Below are positions 17,739 through 25,138 of a stretch of 64,000 nt of DNA, in pieces. A program made the translations under genes and the position numbers. The DNA is taken from NCBI GenBank assembly GCA_902520195.1, contig CABYND010000003.1, positions 1 to 64,000 of the forward strand. The letters are read 5' to 3'. The stretch comes from Halieaceae bacterium (GTDB taxonomy: Bacteria > Pseudomonadota > Gammaproteobacteria > Pseudomonadales > Halieaceae). The notes under the pieces were generated by a model. It searched no databases. It saw only the letters and a list, made by a program, of their open reading frames with translations, and was not told the DNA's origin. Each line of letters begins with the position of its first letter. Position 1 is the stretch's first letter.

Positions 17739-18359
17739 TCAACCGGAGGTAATGAACTCTAAAACCTCTTGCATAGAGATTACGTCAGCATAGCGCCTTT
17801 CGATGTCCAACAAATTCGCATCATGAGCTTCCTTCCCGATGTCACCCACACATTCCCTTGGAATGATCACCCTGTATCCATGGGAAAAAGCGTCAATAAC
17901 AGAGGCTCTGACGCACCCTGACGTCATGCATCCACACACGATGACGGTATCAACGCATTTTTTGACAAAGAATGGCTGCGCAGGTGTCGCGAAGAATATA
18001 GATGGCGATGATTTAATGATGTAGTAGTCGTAATCAGGGTCGTAAACTCTGGGATCAATTTCCAACCCCTCGCTACCAACAAAAAAACTCCCTCCATACA
18101 TCGCCTCAATTTTCCACTTGGGCATGTCGCTCTCACTCTGATATCCCATAGCACAAGTCACAACGGGGATGTCACGTGCTCTAGACGCATCAAGCAAGAT
18201 CGATGTGGCCTCAGTCGCAGAGACTACGAGGTGACTACCCCCTTGCGGAAACTCGGGTTGAGTGAAGCCTCTCTGGAGATCGACTACTGCAATACCGATT
18301 CGCTCCCCAAAGCCAACTTTGCGAGCGCCATAACTCAAGGCCTGGTAGGGGTCAGTCAT
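17739..18359 (-). CDS. Isochorismatase-family cysteine amidohydrolase
   Basis: A 206-residue hydrolase with the family triad Asp27 (VVDLQRGF), Lys116 (IIKSSPSIF) and Cys149 (GCMTSGCVRAS). Overall it looks like the N-carbamoylsarcosine amidase and maleamate amidohydrolase group, which release ammonia from a carbamoyl or amide group. Its ATG overlaps the stop of the Rieske gene by four bases (ATGA), so it is translationally coupled and last in the operon. A maleamate-type role would match the maleate isomerase at 39815-40576, but this is inference; specificity was not recognised. Confidence 0.88.
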   Translation of the reverse strand: MTDPYQALSYGARKVGFGERIGIAVVDLQRGFTQPEFPQGGSHLVVSATEATSILLDASRARDIPVVTCAMGYQSESDMPKWKIEAMYGGSFFVGSEGLEIDPRVYDPDYDYYIIKSSPSIFFATPAQPFFVKKCVDTVIVCGCMTSGCVRASVIDAFSHGYRVIIPRECVGDIGKEAHDANLLDIERRYADVISMQEVLEFITSG

Positions 18360-19621
18360 CGCGAAAAATAGCCTTTAACGTGATCTTCGGTCTGTATGCC
18401 CCGAGCGTGCTTACTGGCAAACTTGCGCCACATCGTCAGCTCAACATCCGGCTGAAATAATCGCTCTCGCAACCAACCATCCTCAGATTCATAAAACTTT
18501 TGCATCTCAGCTCTTGCAAAAGCGTCGTCCACCGTGAAGCCCTTAACCGCAGGAACTTCCCACATTACTCTGCCGTCTTCTCCCAACCATCTCTCAGCCT
18601 CCTCACTATCTTGCGTGTGGATAACGCCAAATTGGAAGTAGGTATGTTCTTTATTATTTTTGGGGACATAAAACTCATAGTGTGTGCAATGAGGCACGGG
18701 GAAAGTGGTAACCTTTAGCGAGCACGGCATCCAAAGTCCCACTGTCCCCAAACGAATAATGTCCGTCAGTGCCGAGAGCTCCTCATCCGACTTGCCTCTG
18801 GCGAGTGGCAACATAAGCTGCTGCACTGACCCGTCTTTCAGAGGAATTTCAGCTGTGTGATTGAATGTGGTCTTCTCGACCTTACGAGTGAAGCCTTTGG
18901 GTCCACACTCTTCTTCTGTATACCTCGTAGTGTCCAATACTTCTTTTTTGGAGGAGGTGTATCCGTATGAAGTGTGCATCCCTGCGTTGATGCACATCTC
19001 TGACCAGTTGTGGATAAATTGATGCCCGGGATCATATCCATTTTCACATCCTAGACGCCAGTTAGACGCAATGTCATAAGGATCAGAACAGTAAACCACG
19101 GCATCTTCATCCAGAAACCCAGGAGCGAGGTCATATTCAAGCGGTGGTGGGTCGATATCGCCCACAAATATAAATATGACTCCTTTTGTCTCGACTAGCG
19201 GATATGTCTTCACACCACATTTACCAATCACCTTGGAGTCTGGAGAGCTGAGAATTGTTCTTAGGGACCCATCATCGAGATCGAACGTCCAAGTGTGATA
19301 CCAGCAAGTAATTGTCTCCTTGGTATAGAAAAGTGGGCGGGAAGAAAACCTTATACCTCGGTGTGGGCACCGATCCTCAATAGCCCTAACCGAACCGTTT
19401 TGGCGAGTGACTAGTATATCCTCGCCAAGCAGTTGAACCGCTTTATGGCTGCCTTCCGGCATATCCCTGCTTATCAGCGCCGGATACCAATGGTTGCGAA
19501 ACCCCCACTCGGCATCAATCCATGGCTGCCACGGTCTGTTACCCATCTTTTCTACACGTCTCTTTTCCTCATCTACGTGTTCTTGGGTATCCTTCAGTAA
19601 TTGTTCAGTTACATCAGTCAT
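18356..19621 (-). CDS. Rieske oxygenase, carbazole-dioxygenase (CarAa)-like, copy 1
   Basis: A 421-residue terminal oxygenase of the homotrimeric CarAa type. Rieske ligands are Cys85, His87, Cys106 and His109 (CPHRG, CWYH); the iron site is ENGYDPGHQFIH with Asp197, His200 and His204, the spacing seen in CarAa. GFRNHWYPAL near residue 40 and the C-terminal MWRKFASKHARGIQT also resemble CarAa. The ATG at 19621 follows GGGGGTGG. It is preceded by a C-C hydrolase-like gene (22-base gap) and overlaps the amidohydrolase gene. No ferredoxin or reductase is adjacent, so it probably borrows electrons from the reductase at 36216-37244. Confidence 0.92.
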   Translation of the reverse strand: MTDVTEQLLKDTQEHVDEEKRRVEKMGNRPWQPWIDAEWGFRNHWYPALISRDMPEGSHKAVQLLGEDILVTRQNGSVRAIEDRCPHRGIRFSSRPLFYTKETITCWYHTWTFDLDDGSLRTILSSPDSKVIGKCGVKTYPLVETKGVIFIFVGDIDPPPLEYDLAPGFLDEDAVVYCSDPYDIASNWRLGCENGYDPGHQFIHNWSEMCINAGMHTSYGYTSSKKEVLDTTRYTEEECGPKGFTRKVEKTTFNHTAEIPLKDGSVQQLMLPLARGKSDEELSALTDIIRLGTVGLWMPCSLKVTTFPVPHCTHYEFYVPKNNKEHTYFQFGVIHTQDSEEAERWLGEDGRVMWEVPAVKGFTVDDAFARAEMQKFYESEDGWLRERLFQPDVELTMWRKFASKHARGIQTEDHVKGYFSR

Positions 19622-19643
19622 TAGCCACCCCCATGGCCTTGCC

Positions 19644-20513
19644 TCATTGAAGCAAGAAGCCCAAGTGCTCCGTATCAAAATTATGTGGTTCCTCCCACTG
19701 CGGCCAGTGTGCACTGTTCTCGAGCACTACCAGAGACGAATCGGGGATCAGACTGGCTCCCTCCTCTGCCAATGGCACCAACTGCCCGGGATTATGACGA
19801 GTCCATAAGACCAGAGTCGGACAACGGATCTTCGCTAGCAGTGACGGGTTATACCACTGGTCATGCTGAGCCGGATCCAGCAAGGCACCAATGCTCTGCT
19901 CCGCAATCTTACCTATCACTTTGGCCCTTCCAGGCTGCTGGTAGATTTGGAATCGCACCTCGACGATCTCATCTGTGACGTCCTCTTCATCGAGCATTAA
20001 CCATCTCATTCGCTGCTTGATCGTCTCTCTACTTGGCGCACCGACCGCCTTTCTGCTCCTCTCTAGCAGCTCTCGCAGTCCAGCTGCTCCATCCTCATCT
20101 GGTGGTAACAACATCCCAGTATTCATAACTATTTTTTCAACGCGATTGGGATGGGCAATAGCAAACCACGCCGCGACAGTCGCACCAAGAGACTCTCCAG
20201 AAATGTAAGCTTTCTCAACACCTATGCCATCTAAGAAGTTAAGCAAAAAGTCGACATAACATTGCATATCGTAAGAAATGTCGGGAGCATCAGTGTAGCC
20301 ATGTCCTACCATATCGATCGCCATCACACGAAAATGCTCCGAGTGGCTAGCAATATTTTTGAGATAAGCCTCCGCATGACCGCCCGTGCCATGCAGAAAA
20401 ATGAGAACCTTCTCAGAGGTGCCACTCTCAATAACCCGAGTCCTGACACCAGCCGCATCGTAAAATCGCTGCTGAAAATCTATGCCTTGTAGGTAGTTCC
20501 AAATTGTCTGCAT
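19644..20513 (-). CDS. Alpha/beta hydrolase, meta-cleavage-product hydrolase-like
   Basis: A 289-residue alpha/beta hydrolase with oxyanion segment HGTGGHAEAY (41-50), nucleophile Ser108 in GESLG, and C-terminal His269 in SAHWPQWE. The HWPQWE ending is shared with the hydrolase at 38635-39528 (HWPQWERP), and both sit directly upstream of a CarAa-like oxygenase, so they are probably paralogues with the same kind of role: hydrolysing a C-C bond of a ring-cleaved product. ATG 20513 has GGAG 9 bases upstream; an upstream TTG in frame is less likely. Confidence 0.87.
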   Translation of the reverse strand: MQTIWNYLQGIDFQQRFYDAAGVRTRVIESGTSEKVLIFLHGTGGHAEAYLKNIASHSEHFRVMAIDMVGHGYTDAPDISYDMQCYVDFLLNFLDGIGVEKAYISGESLGATVAAWFAIAHPNRVEKIVMNTGMLLPPDEDGAAGLRELLERSRKAVGAPSRETIKQRMRWLMLDEEDVTDEIVEVRFQIYQQPGRAKVIGKIAEQSIGALLDPAQHDQWYNPSLLAKIRCPTLVLWTRHNPGQLVPLAEEGASLIPDSSLVVLENSAHWPQWEEPHNFDTEHLGFLLQ

Positions 20514-20588
20514 GGACGAGATCTCCAATTTGCCCTCTACTATAGTACTCGACAACGAGTCGCCTATAGCCCTTTCGAATGACTCTGC

Positions 20589-20605
20589 CCTGCGAATGAC
20601 GCAGG
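20589..20605. repeat. Short inverted repeat between carbamoylase and hydrolase genes
   Basis: CCTGCG-AATGA-CGCAGG, a 6-base-pair stem with a 5-base loop, in the 152-base gap separating the carbamoylase gene from the next gene. No T-run follows on the minus strand, so it may be an operator or an attenuating hairpin rather than a terminator. Confidence 0.3.
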
Positions 20606-20665
20606 TAACTTGCGACCCTATGTATTCGGGTCATCCAAGTGCTCAAAAATTAAATAACCGTATCC

Positions 20666-21907
20666 TCACAGAGCATGCTCTAAAACTGCGTGCAAAAGCA
20701 CATTCCCCCCAGCTGCAACGTGATCGGGGTCCGCATATTCGGCTTCGTTGTGGGATAGCCCATCTTTGCACGGGATAAAAATCATAGATGTTGGACCCTG
20801 CAAGCTCAGGTTGCAGGCATCGTGCAACGCGCCAGAAATGATCTCCATTGAGCTATATCCGCAACGCGTTGCAGCGTTTTGTACTGATTGGATGCACTTA
20901 GCGTCGAAGTCAACGCTAGGCTTCTCCCAGTACTTTTCAAACGTAAATGCAAGCCCGGCTTCACTGCAGCAGAGTTCAACGATTTCACAAAGATCTTTGG
21001 CTATCGCGTCATGGACATCAGGTCTAGGGTCCCTGAGATCAATTTTAACCTCTAACTCACCAGGCACGGTGTTTACCGCACCAGGGTAGCAATTTATCTG
21101 TCCGAAGGTGATCCGCGACTGTGGACCGTGCTCATCAGCCACGGAGTAGAACTTCGGCAACATGACGGAAAATGCCCTGATTGGATCGCGCCGCAGACTC
21201 ATTGGAGTGGTACCAGCGTGAGCCTCCTGACCAAATATTTTTAGTCTATGCCTGCTCATTTGCTGAGTGCCGACAACGACACCAATGAGGGTATTTTGTT
21301 GCTCAAGCACCGGGCCTTGCTCTATGTGTAACTCAAAGGCCGCCTGAAACGAGAACGGTTGAGCGTCAATCTTCCCCAAAAATCCAATTCGCTCTAGCTC
21401 CGAAATCACGCTGTGACCCTGCGAATCCTTTTGAGCATGGGCGTCGGTTTCCGACAGCAACCCCGCCCAAACGGAAGACCCCATGGAGGGAGTGTCAAAG
21501 CGACACCCCTCCTCATTGGTCCAGACTACTACCTCTACCGGAGCTTGCGTTTGAATTCCCGAGTCGTTTAAGGAGTCGATCACTTCCAATCCTGCTAAAA
21601 CACCATAAACTCCGTCAAAACGTCCACCTGTCGGCTGAGTATCAAGGTGACTACCAATTAAAATCGGATCAGCATTAGGATTTGAGCCACTTCTTCGTGC
21701 AAAGATATTACCCATTGAATCGACCCGAACTTCACAAGCCGAGTTTTCGCACCAACTCATAAATAAGTTGCGTGCTTCAGCATCTTCGTCAGTAAGCGCT
21801 TGACGGTTACTACCACCATTCAAGGTAGAGCCAATTGCGGCGATGTCTTGAATTCTTTTATTCAAGCGGGCGGAGTCGATCTCGATCAGTGGTTCGTTTC
21901 TTGACAT
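20666..21907 (-). CDS. M20-family N-carbamoyl amino acid hydrolase / allantoate amidohydrolase
   Basis: A 413-residue binuclear metal amidohydrolase of the beta-ureidopropionase, L-carbamoylase and allantoate amidohydrolase group. The metal-site motifs are intact: GSHLDTQPTGGRFDG (about residues 82-96), WTNEEGCRF with the catalytic and bridging Glu, ELHIEQGPVLE with its His, and a final DGLSHNE. It would hydrolyse the N-carbamoyl product released when a hydantoin- or ureide-type ring is opened, which fits HyuAB and the NCS1 permease nearby. ATG 21907 follows AGGGA at 7 bases; a GTG one codon earlier is also possible. Confidence 0.92.
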   Translation of the reverse strand: MSRNEPLIEIDSARLNKRIQDIAAIGSTLNGGSNRQALTDEDAEARNLFMSWCENSACEVRVDSMGNIFARRSGSNPNADPILIGSHLDTQPTGGRFDGVYGVLAGLEVIDSLNDSGIQTQAPVEVVVWTNEEGCRFDTPSMGSSVWAGLLSETDAHAQKDSQGHSVISELERIGFLGKIDAQPFSFQAAFELHIEQGPVLEQQNTLIGVVVGTQQMSRHRLKIFGQEAHAGTTPMSLRRDPIRAFSVMLPKFYSVADEHGPQSRITFGQINCYPGAVNTVPGELEVKIDLRDPRPDVHDAIAKDLCEIVELCCSEAGLAFTFEKYWEKPSVDFDAKCIQSVQNAATRCGYSSMEIISGALHDACNLSLQGPTSMIFIPCKDGLSHNEAEYADPDHVAAGGNVLLHAVLEHAL

Positions 21908-21932
21908 CACGGAATCCCTATCTTTATGGTTA

Positions 21933-21947
21933 GGCGGGTTGCCCGCC
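21933..21947. promoter_or_regulatory. GC-rich inverted repeat in divergent region
   Basis: GGCGGG-TTG-CCCGCC lies 26 bases before the carbamoylase start and about 120 bases before the divergent permease gene. It could be an operator controlling the carbamoylase operon, or a hairpin in its leader. No matching copy was noticed elsewhere. Confidence 0.35.
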
Positions 21948-22069
21948 GCAAAATCAACTTAGCCAAAGCAGCACGAGACCCACTACTGGTGTGGTACTCG
22001 GGTTCAATAATATCAAAATGACTTTCTCAAAAACTGCGGAATCAATCGGGCACCACCAAGGGAGAGAAA

Positions 22070-23494
22070 ATGCAGAAGACTCTTGCTCAGCGAATGGAAG
22101 ATCATGCACTTGAGCCAGTTCCAAAGGAGGACAGAAAATCTTGGATTCAACTCAGCTGGAGCACTGTCGGCATAGTTACAACTCTGTTACAGCTTTATCT
22201 AGGCGCGTTCCTTAGCTTTACCGCGGGCATCAAAATCGCGCTGATTGCAGGCTGTTTGATAGCTATTATCGGTAGCGCGCTGGGCTGGGCCACGGGCCAT
22301 ATTGCCTTTAAGTCCGGGCTCTCAAGTAGCCCGATGGCCAGGCAGTACGGACTAGGTGTGAAAGGCTCGATAATAATTTCGGGCACCTTCGCATTCATGC
22401 TCATTGGGTTTATCGCAGCAGAAAATGTGTTGCTTTATAACGGCTTTCTTTTCTACTCAGGCATAGAGGACTCCCTTATGGCAAGGATTGCCTGTTTCGG
22501 CGCACTCACTGTGGCTTGGATAAGCCTTACGGCCTTTGGATTCGAACAAGTGTCACGCGTAACCTCAATAATGTTGATAAGTTTCCTGGGCGTTCTTGCG
22601 TATATGTTGTTCGTAGTCATAGACACCAGTGGAATTCCCGTAAGCCAGGTCTTGTCTTTCCCGTCACAGTTTCCTCCGGAAGCACTTGAATCAATGGGGG
22701 CAGTTACAGACAGGGCGAAGCTGATTTTCTCTATGAACGTCCTAGCCGGCACGGCCGGCGCGCTCGCGCTTGTAGATGCAGACCTCGGACGCTACGCCAG
22801 GACGGGAAAAGACATCGCCATCGCAGCAATTTTAAGTAACTTTATGCTGAGTTTTTTCATGATTGCGGTGGGCGCTACCATTATGTATGCAGGTGTGCCT
22901 GCACTAGTTGAATATTACGTTACGACTCAGGGATTGTCTGAGGCTGCCGCCAAGCAGGTTGCCATTGAAAATCCAGACAGAATTGTTGCGGCCTTCGTTA
23001 TCTTCGGTGGAGTACTGGGCACGCTCCTGATGGTCGCGGCCAATTCCAAAGCGCAAGTCATCAACACTTACAGCAGCTCTCTAGCTCTGTCCAATTTCTT
23101 TGACGTGACCTTTAATTGGCGGCCGGGAAGAATAGTTTTTGTCATTGGAGCAAATGTCGCGGCCCTGTTCTTTCTCGGTGGAGAGTTCTTAGTTTGGTTC
23201 AAATCCTTTCTCGTAATTCTTGGCACGCTTACCACGTCCATAGCCACCGTGATTGCTGCAGATTACTTCGTTGTAAGAAAAATACAAAAAAAACAAGCCG
23301 CCAAAGGGAACTTGGTGGAGCCATGGAACTGGGCAGGAGTCCTCACCGTCGGCTTATCATTTGGATTAGCTCATTTTGCCCTGGCAGGCATTATCAAAAT
23401 ACAAGTGCTGACAGCTATCGCCACGGTGGTAATTGTCTATCCATTACTACGTCTTTTCGTTTTTAAATCGCAAATCACAGCCAACGGAACCTAA
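22070..23494 (+). CDS. NCS1-family nucleobase/hydantoin-type permease
   Basis: A 474-residue inner-membrane transporter of the nucleobase:cation symporter-1 (purine-cytosine permease) family, with about twelve hydrophobic segments beginning near residue 28 (STVGIVTTLLQLYLGAFLSF). Family members carry cytosine, uracil, allantoin, hydantoins or related ring compounds with Na+ or H+. GGGAGAG lies just before the ATG. It diverges from the carbamoylase and is followed 35 bases later by an SDR gene. It is probably the inner-membrane importer for an N-heterocycle or a ureide intermediate. Confidence 0.92.
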   Translation: MQKTLAQRMEDHALEPVPKEDRKSWIQLSWSTVGIVTTLLQLYLGAFLSFTAGIKIALIAGCLIAIIGSALGWATGHIAFKSGLSSSPMARQYGLGVKGSIIISGTFAFMLIGFIAAENVLLYNGFLFYSGIEDSLMARIACFGALTVAWISLTAFGFEQVSRVTSIMLISFLGVLAYMLFVVIDTSGIPVSQVLSFPSQFPPEALESMGAVTDRAKLIFSMNVLAGTAGALALVDADLGRYARTGKDIAIAAILSNFMLSFFMIAVGATIMYAGVPALVEYYVTTQGLSEAAAKQVAIENPDRIVAAFVIFGGVLGTLLMVAANSKAQVINTYSSSLALSNFFDVTFNWRPGRIVFVIGANVAALFFLGGEFLVWFKSFLVILGTLTTSIATVIAADYFVVRKIQKKQAAKGNLVEPWNWAGVLTVGLSFGLAHFALAGIIKIQVLTAIATVVIVYPLLRLFVFKSQITANGT

Positions 23495-23529
23495 AATCCA
23501 ATATCGGCGGAGTTATCGAGGCATTAATC

Positions 23530-24291
23530 ATGGGAACAGTGCAGTACAACTTTTCAAATGAAACACTACTGGTTACCGGCGCATCCTCCGGTATCGGCAA
23601 ACTAGTTTGTGAGGAGTTCGCGGCATCGGGTGGGAACGTGGTGTGCATAGGCAGAACTAGAGAGCGTCTGGAGGAAGTGGTCGCTGAGATCAACGCATCA
23701 AGCAACGGGTCCGCCGTCGCGGTTGTTGGTGACGTAAGCCAAAGCTCTACTTTTAAAGAAGCAGTCGACACTGCCGTGTCAACCTTTGGCGAATTAAACT
23801 ATGCATTTAATTGTGCAGGCACTGAGGGCCCACTAAGCCCAATAAGTGAGACCAGTGATGATTCGTTTATGGACATGATTAATACCAAGCTAACAGGTTG
23901 TTTCTTGGGCCTCAAAGCGCAAATCCCAGTCATGCGAGAAAAGGGGGGCGCAATCGTTAACATGGTTGGAAGCTTCGGCCACATTGGCTACCCGTACATG
24001 GGGGCTTATTGCGCGGCTGCGCATGGGGTTTTAGGGCTTACAAGAACAGCGGCTCTGGAGGAAGGACAACACAATATCCGTGTAAATGCTGTTTGCCCGG
24101 GAGCAGTCGAGACCGATTTGCTAACCAGGATGATGGGTGGTGATAAAGAAGCTGGGTTAGCCATTGGCACCTCCACTGCACTTGGCCGCATTGCCTCGCC
24201 GGCGGATGTATCTAGCGCAGTCATGTATCTGCTCTCTGATTCTGCAGATTATATGACCGGGACGTACATGATGCTGGACGGTGGGATGTGA
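23530..24291 (+). CDS. SDR-fold protein with degenerate active site
   Basis: A 253-residue short-chain dehydrogenase fold with an intact nucleotide motif TGASSGIG (residues 16-23) and NCAG. The catalytic region is unusual: the Tyr of YxxxK is present but the sequence is YCAAAHG, so the Lys position is Ala; and the Ser 13 residues before the Tyr is Gly, with a Ser one place later. The reading frame is otherwise clean and of full family length, so this is not a pseudogene. It follows the permease by 35 bases. It may catalyse a reaction not needing the Lys, or serve as a binding protein. Confidence 0.88.
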   Translation: MGTVQYNFSNETLLVTGASSGIGKLVCEEFAASGGNVVCIGRTRERLEEVVAEINASSNGSAVAVVGDVSQSSTFKEAVDTAVSTFGELNYAFNCAGTEGPLSPISETSDDSFMDMINTKLTGCFLGLKAQIPVMREKGGAIVNMVGSFGHIGYPYMGAYCAAAHGVLGLTRTAALEEGQHNIRVNAVCPGAVETDLLTRMMGGDKEAGLAIGTSTALGRIASPADVSSAVMYLLSDSADYMTGTYMMLDGGM

Positions 24292-24312
24292 GGAACTTCT
24301 ATTTCTCCTCAC
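24288..24312. terminator. Possible bidirectional hairpin between convergent genes
   Basis: GTGAGGA and TCCTCAC form a 7-base-pair stem around an 11-base loop, overlapping the SDR stop codon. It lies immediately before the end of the convergent MarR-like gene. The loop is long and no T-run follows, so it is a weak call. Confidence 0.3.
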
Positions 24313-24314
24313 AA

Positions 24315-24878
24315 CTATTTATGGTCCCCTTTGTTCTCGTAAAGAGGGCTGTAAGTCGACGATGTCATCGCCGCACCATCATAAAGACCCGTAAGGACAG
24401 AGATCAGCTCACTTGCACCTGAGAGCTTTGCATCAATATCTTCGATCAGCCCAGTCTTCTTGGTGAGTAACTTGCTTCTCACCGTAAAATAATCGGTAAC
24501 GAACTTTCTGCCTTTCTTCGACACAGCGTATGTCACAACCCGGCTGCCTGTTTTTTTAGACTGGGATAGATAACCGTTATCAACCAGTTTCCTCAGGGTA
24601 TACTGAAGATTCTGCACATCGTCTCTATTAAGTTGTCTTGCCAGGGATGAGGCAGTCGGGTGTCCTCTTTGCATTGCTACAACACCCACAACAATCACCT
24701 CCTGAAACTTGAGACCATCAGCCGTCGCCAGTCGGCTTAACTGCTCACAGCTCCTCTCGAACGCCGCAAAAAAGCGCAGAATCCCCCACTCTAGCTCTGT
24801 CACGGCTATCCCGTGGTCACCAGTTCCGAGAAGCCAGTCCCTATGCCAACTATCGGGCGAGGTGGTCACATCACTCAT
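24315..24878 (-). CDS. MarR-like winged-helix regulator
   Basis: A 187-residue DNA-binding protein. The middle part (about residues 55-125) reads as a winged helix: a recognition helix in SSLARQLNRDDVQNLQYTLRKLV followed by a wing with KKTGSRVVTYAVSKKGRKF. MarR proteins often respond to aromatic carboxylates. The ATG at 24878 is used; in-frame starts lie further upstream without better ribosome sites. It diverges from the second TonB receptor, so it may control that promoter, including the element at 25011-25041. Confidence 0.8.
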   Translation of the reverse strand: MSDVTTSPDSWHRDWLLGTGDHGIAVTELEWGILRFFAAFERSCEQLSRLATADGLKFQEVIVVGVVAMQRGHPTASSLARQLNRDDVQNLQYTLRKLVDNGYLSQSKKTGSRVVTYAVSKKGRKFVTDYFTVRSKLLTKKTGLIEDIDAKLSGASELISVLTGLYDGAAMTSSTYSPLYENKGDHK

Positions 24879-25010
24879 GTTAAGTATCATCCGTTGGATC
24901 TTGAAACAAGCGCATAACACTAGCATGCGATGAATCGCGGGCGTAGATTTTAGCGGCCCAATTTAACCGGTGATCATTGTTATCATGTGTTCGACGGATT
25001 CTGTTTTTGC

Positions 25011-25041
25011 TTGAATTTTCAATGAAAATCACTTAAAAACT
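25011..25041 (+). promoter_or_regulatory. Promoter element shared by both TonB receptor genes, copy 2
   Basis: TTGAAT (25011-25016), a 17-base spacer and TAAAAA (25034-25039) make a good sigma-70 promoter. TTGAATTTTCAA at the upstream end is a near-palindrome. The element aligns over its whole length with 14928-14957. The receptor start follows about 100 bases downstream. Confidence 0.6.
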
Positions 25042-25138
25042 GGTGAAATGTCGATCCGCAACCGTTTCGAGACAAAGTAGCTAAAACTAGAGGGGATGGT
25101 GTAGTCGCACTACTCTAAATACAGATTGGAGACTTCCT

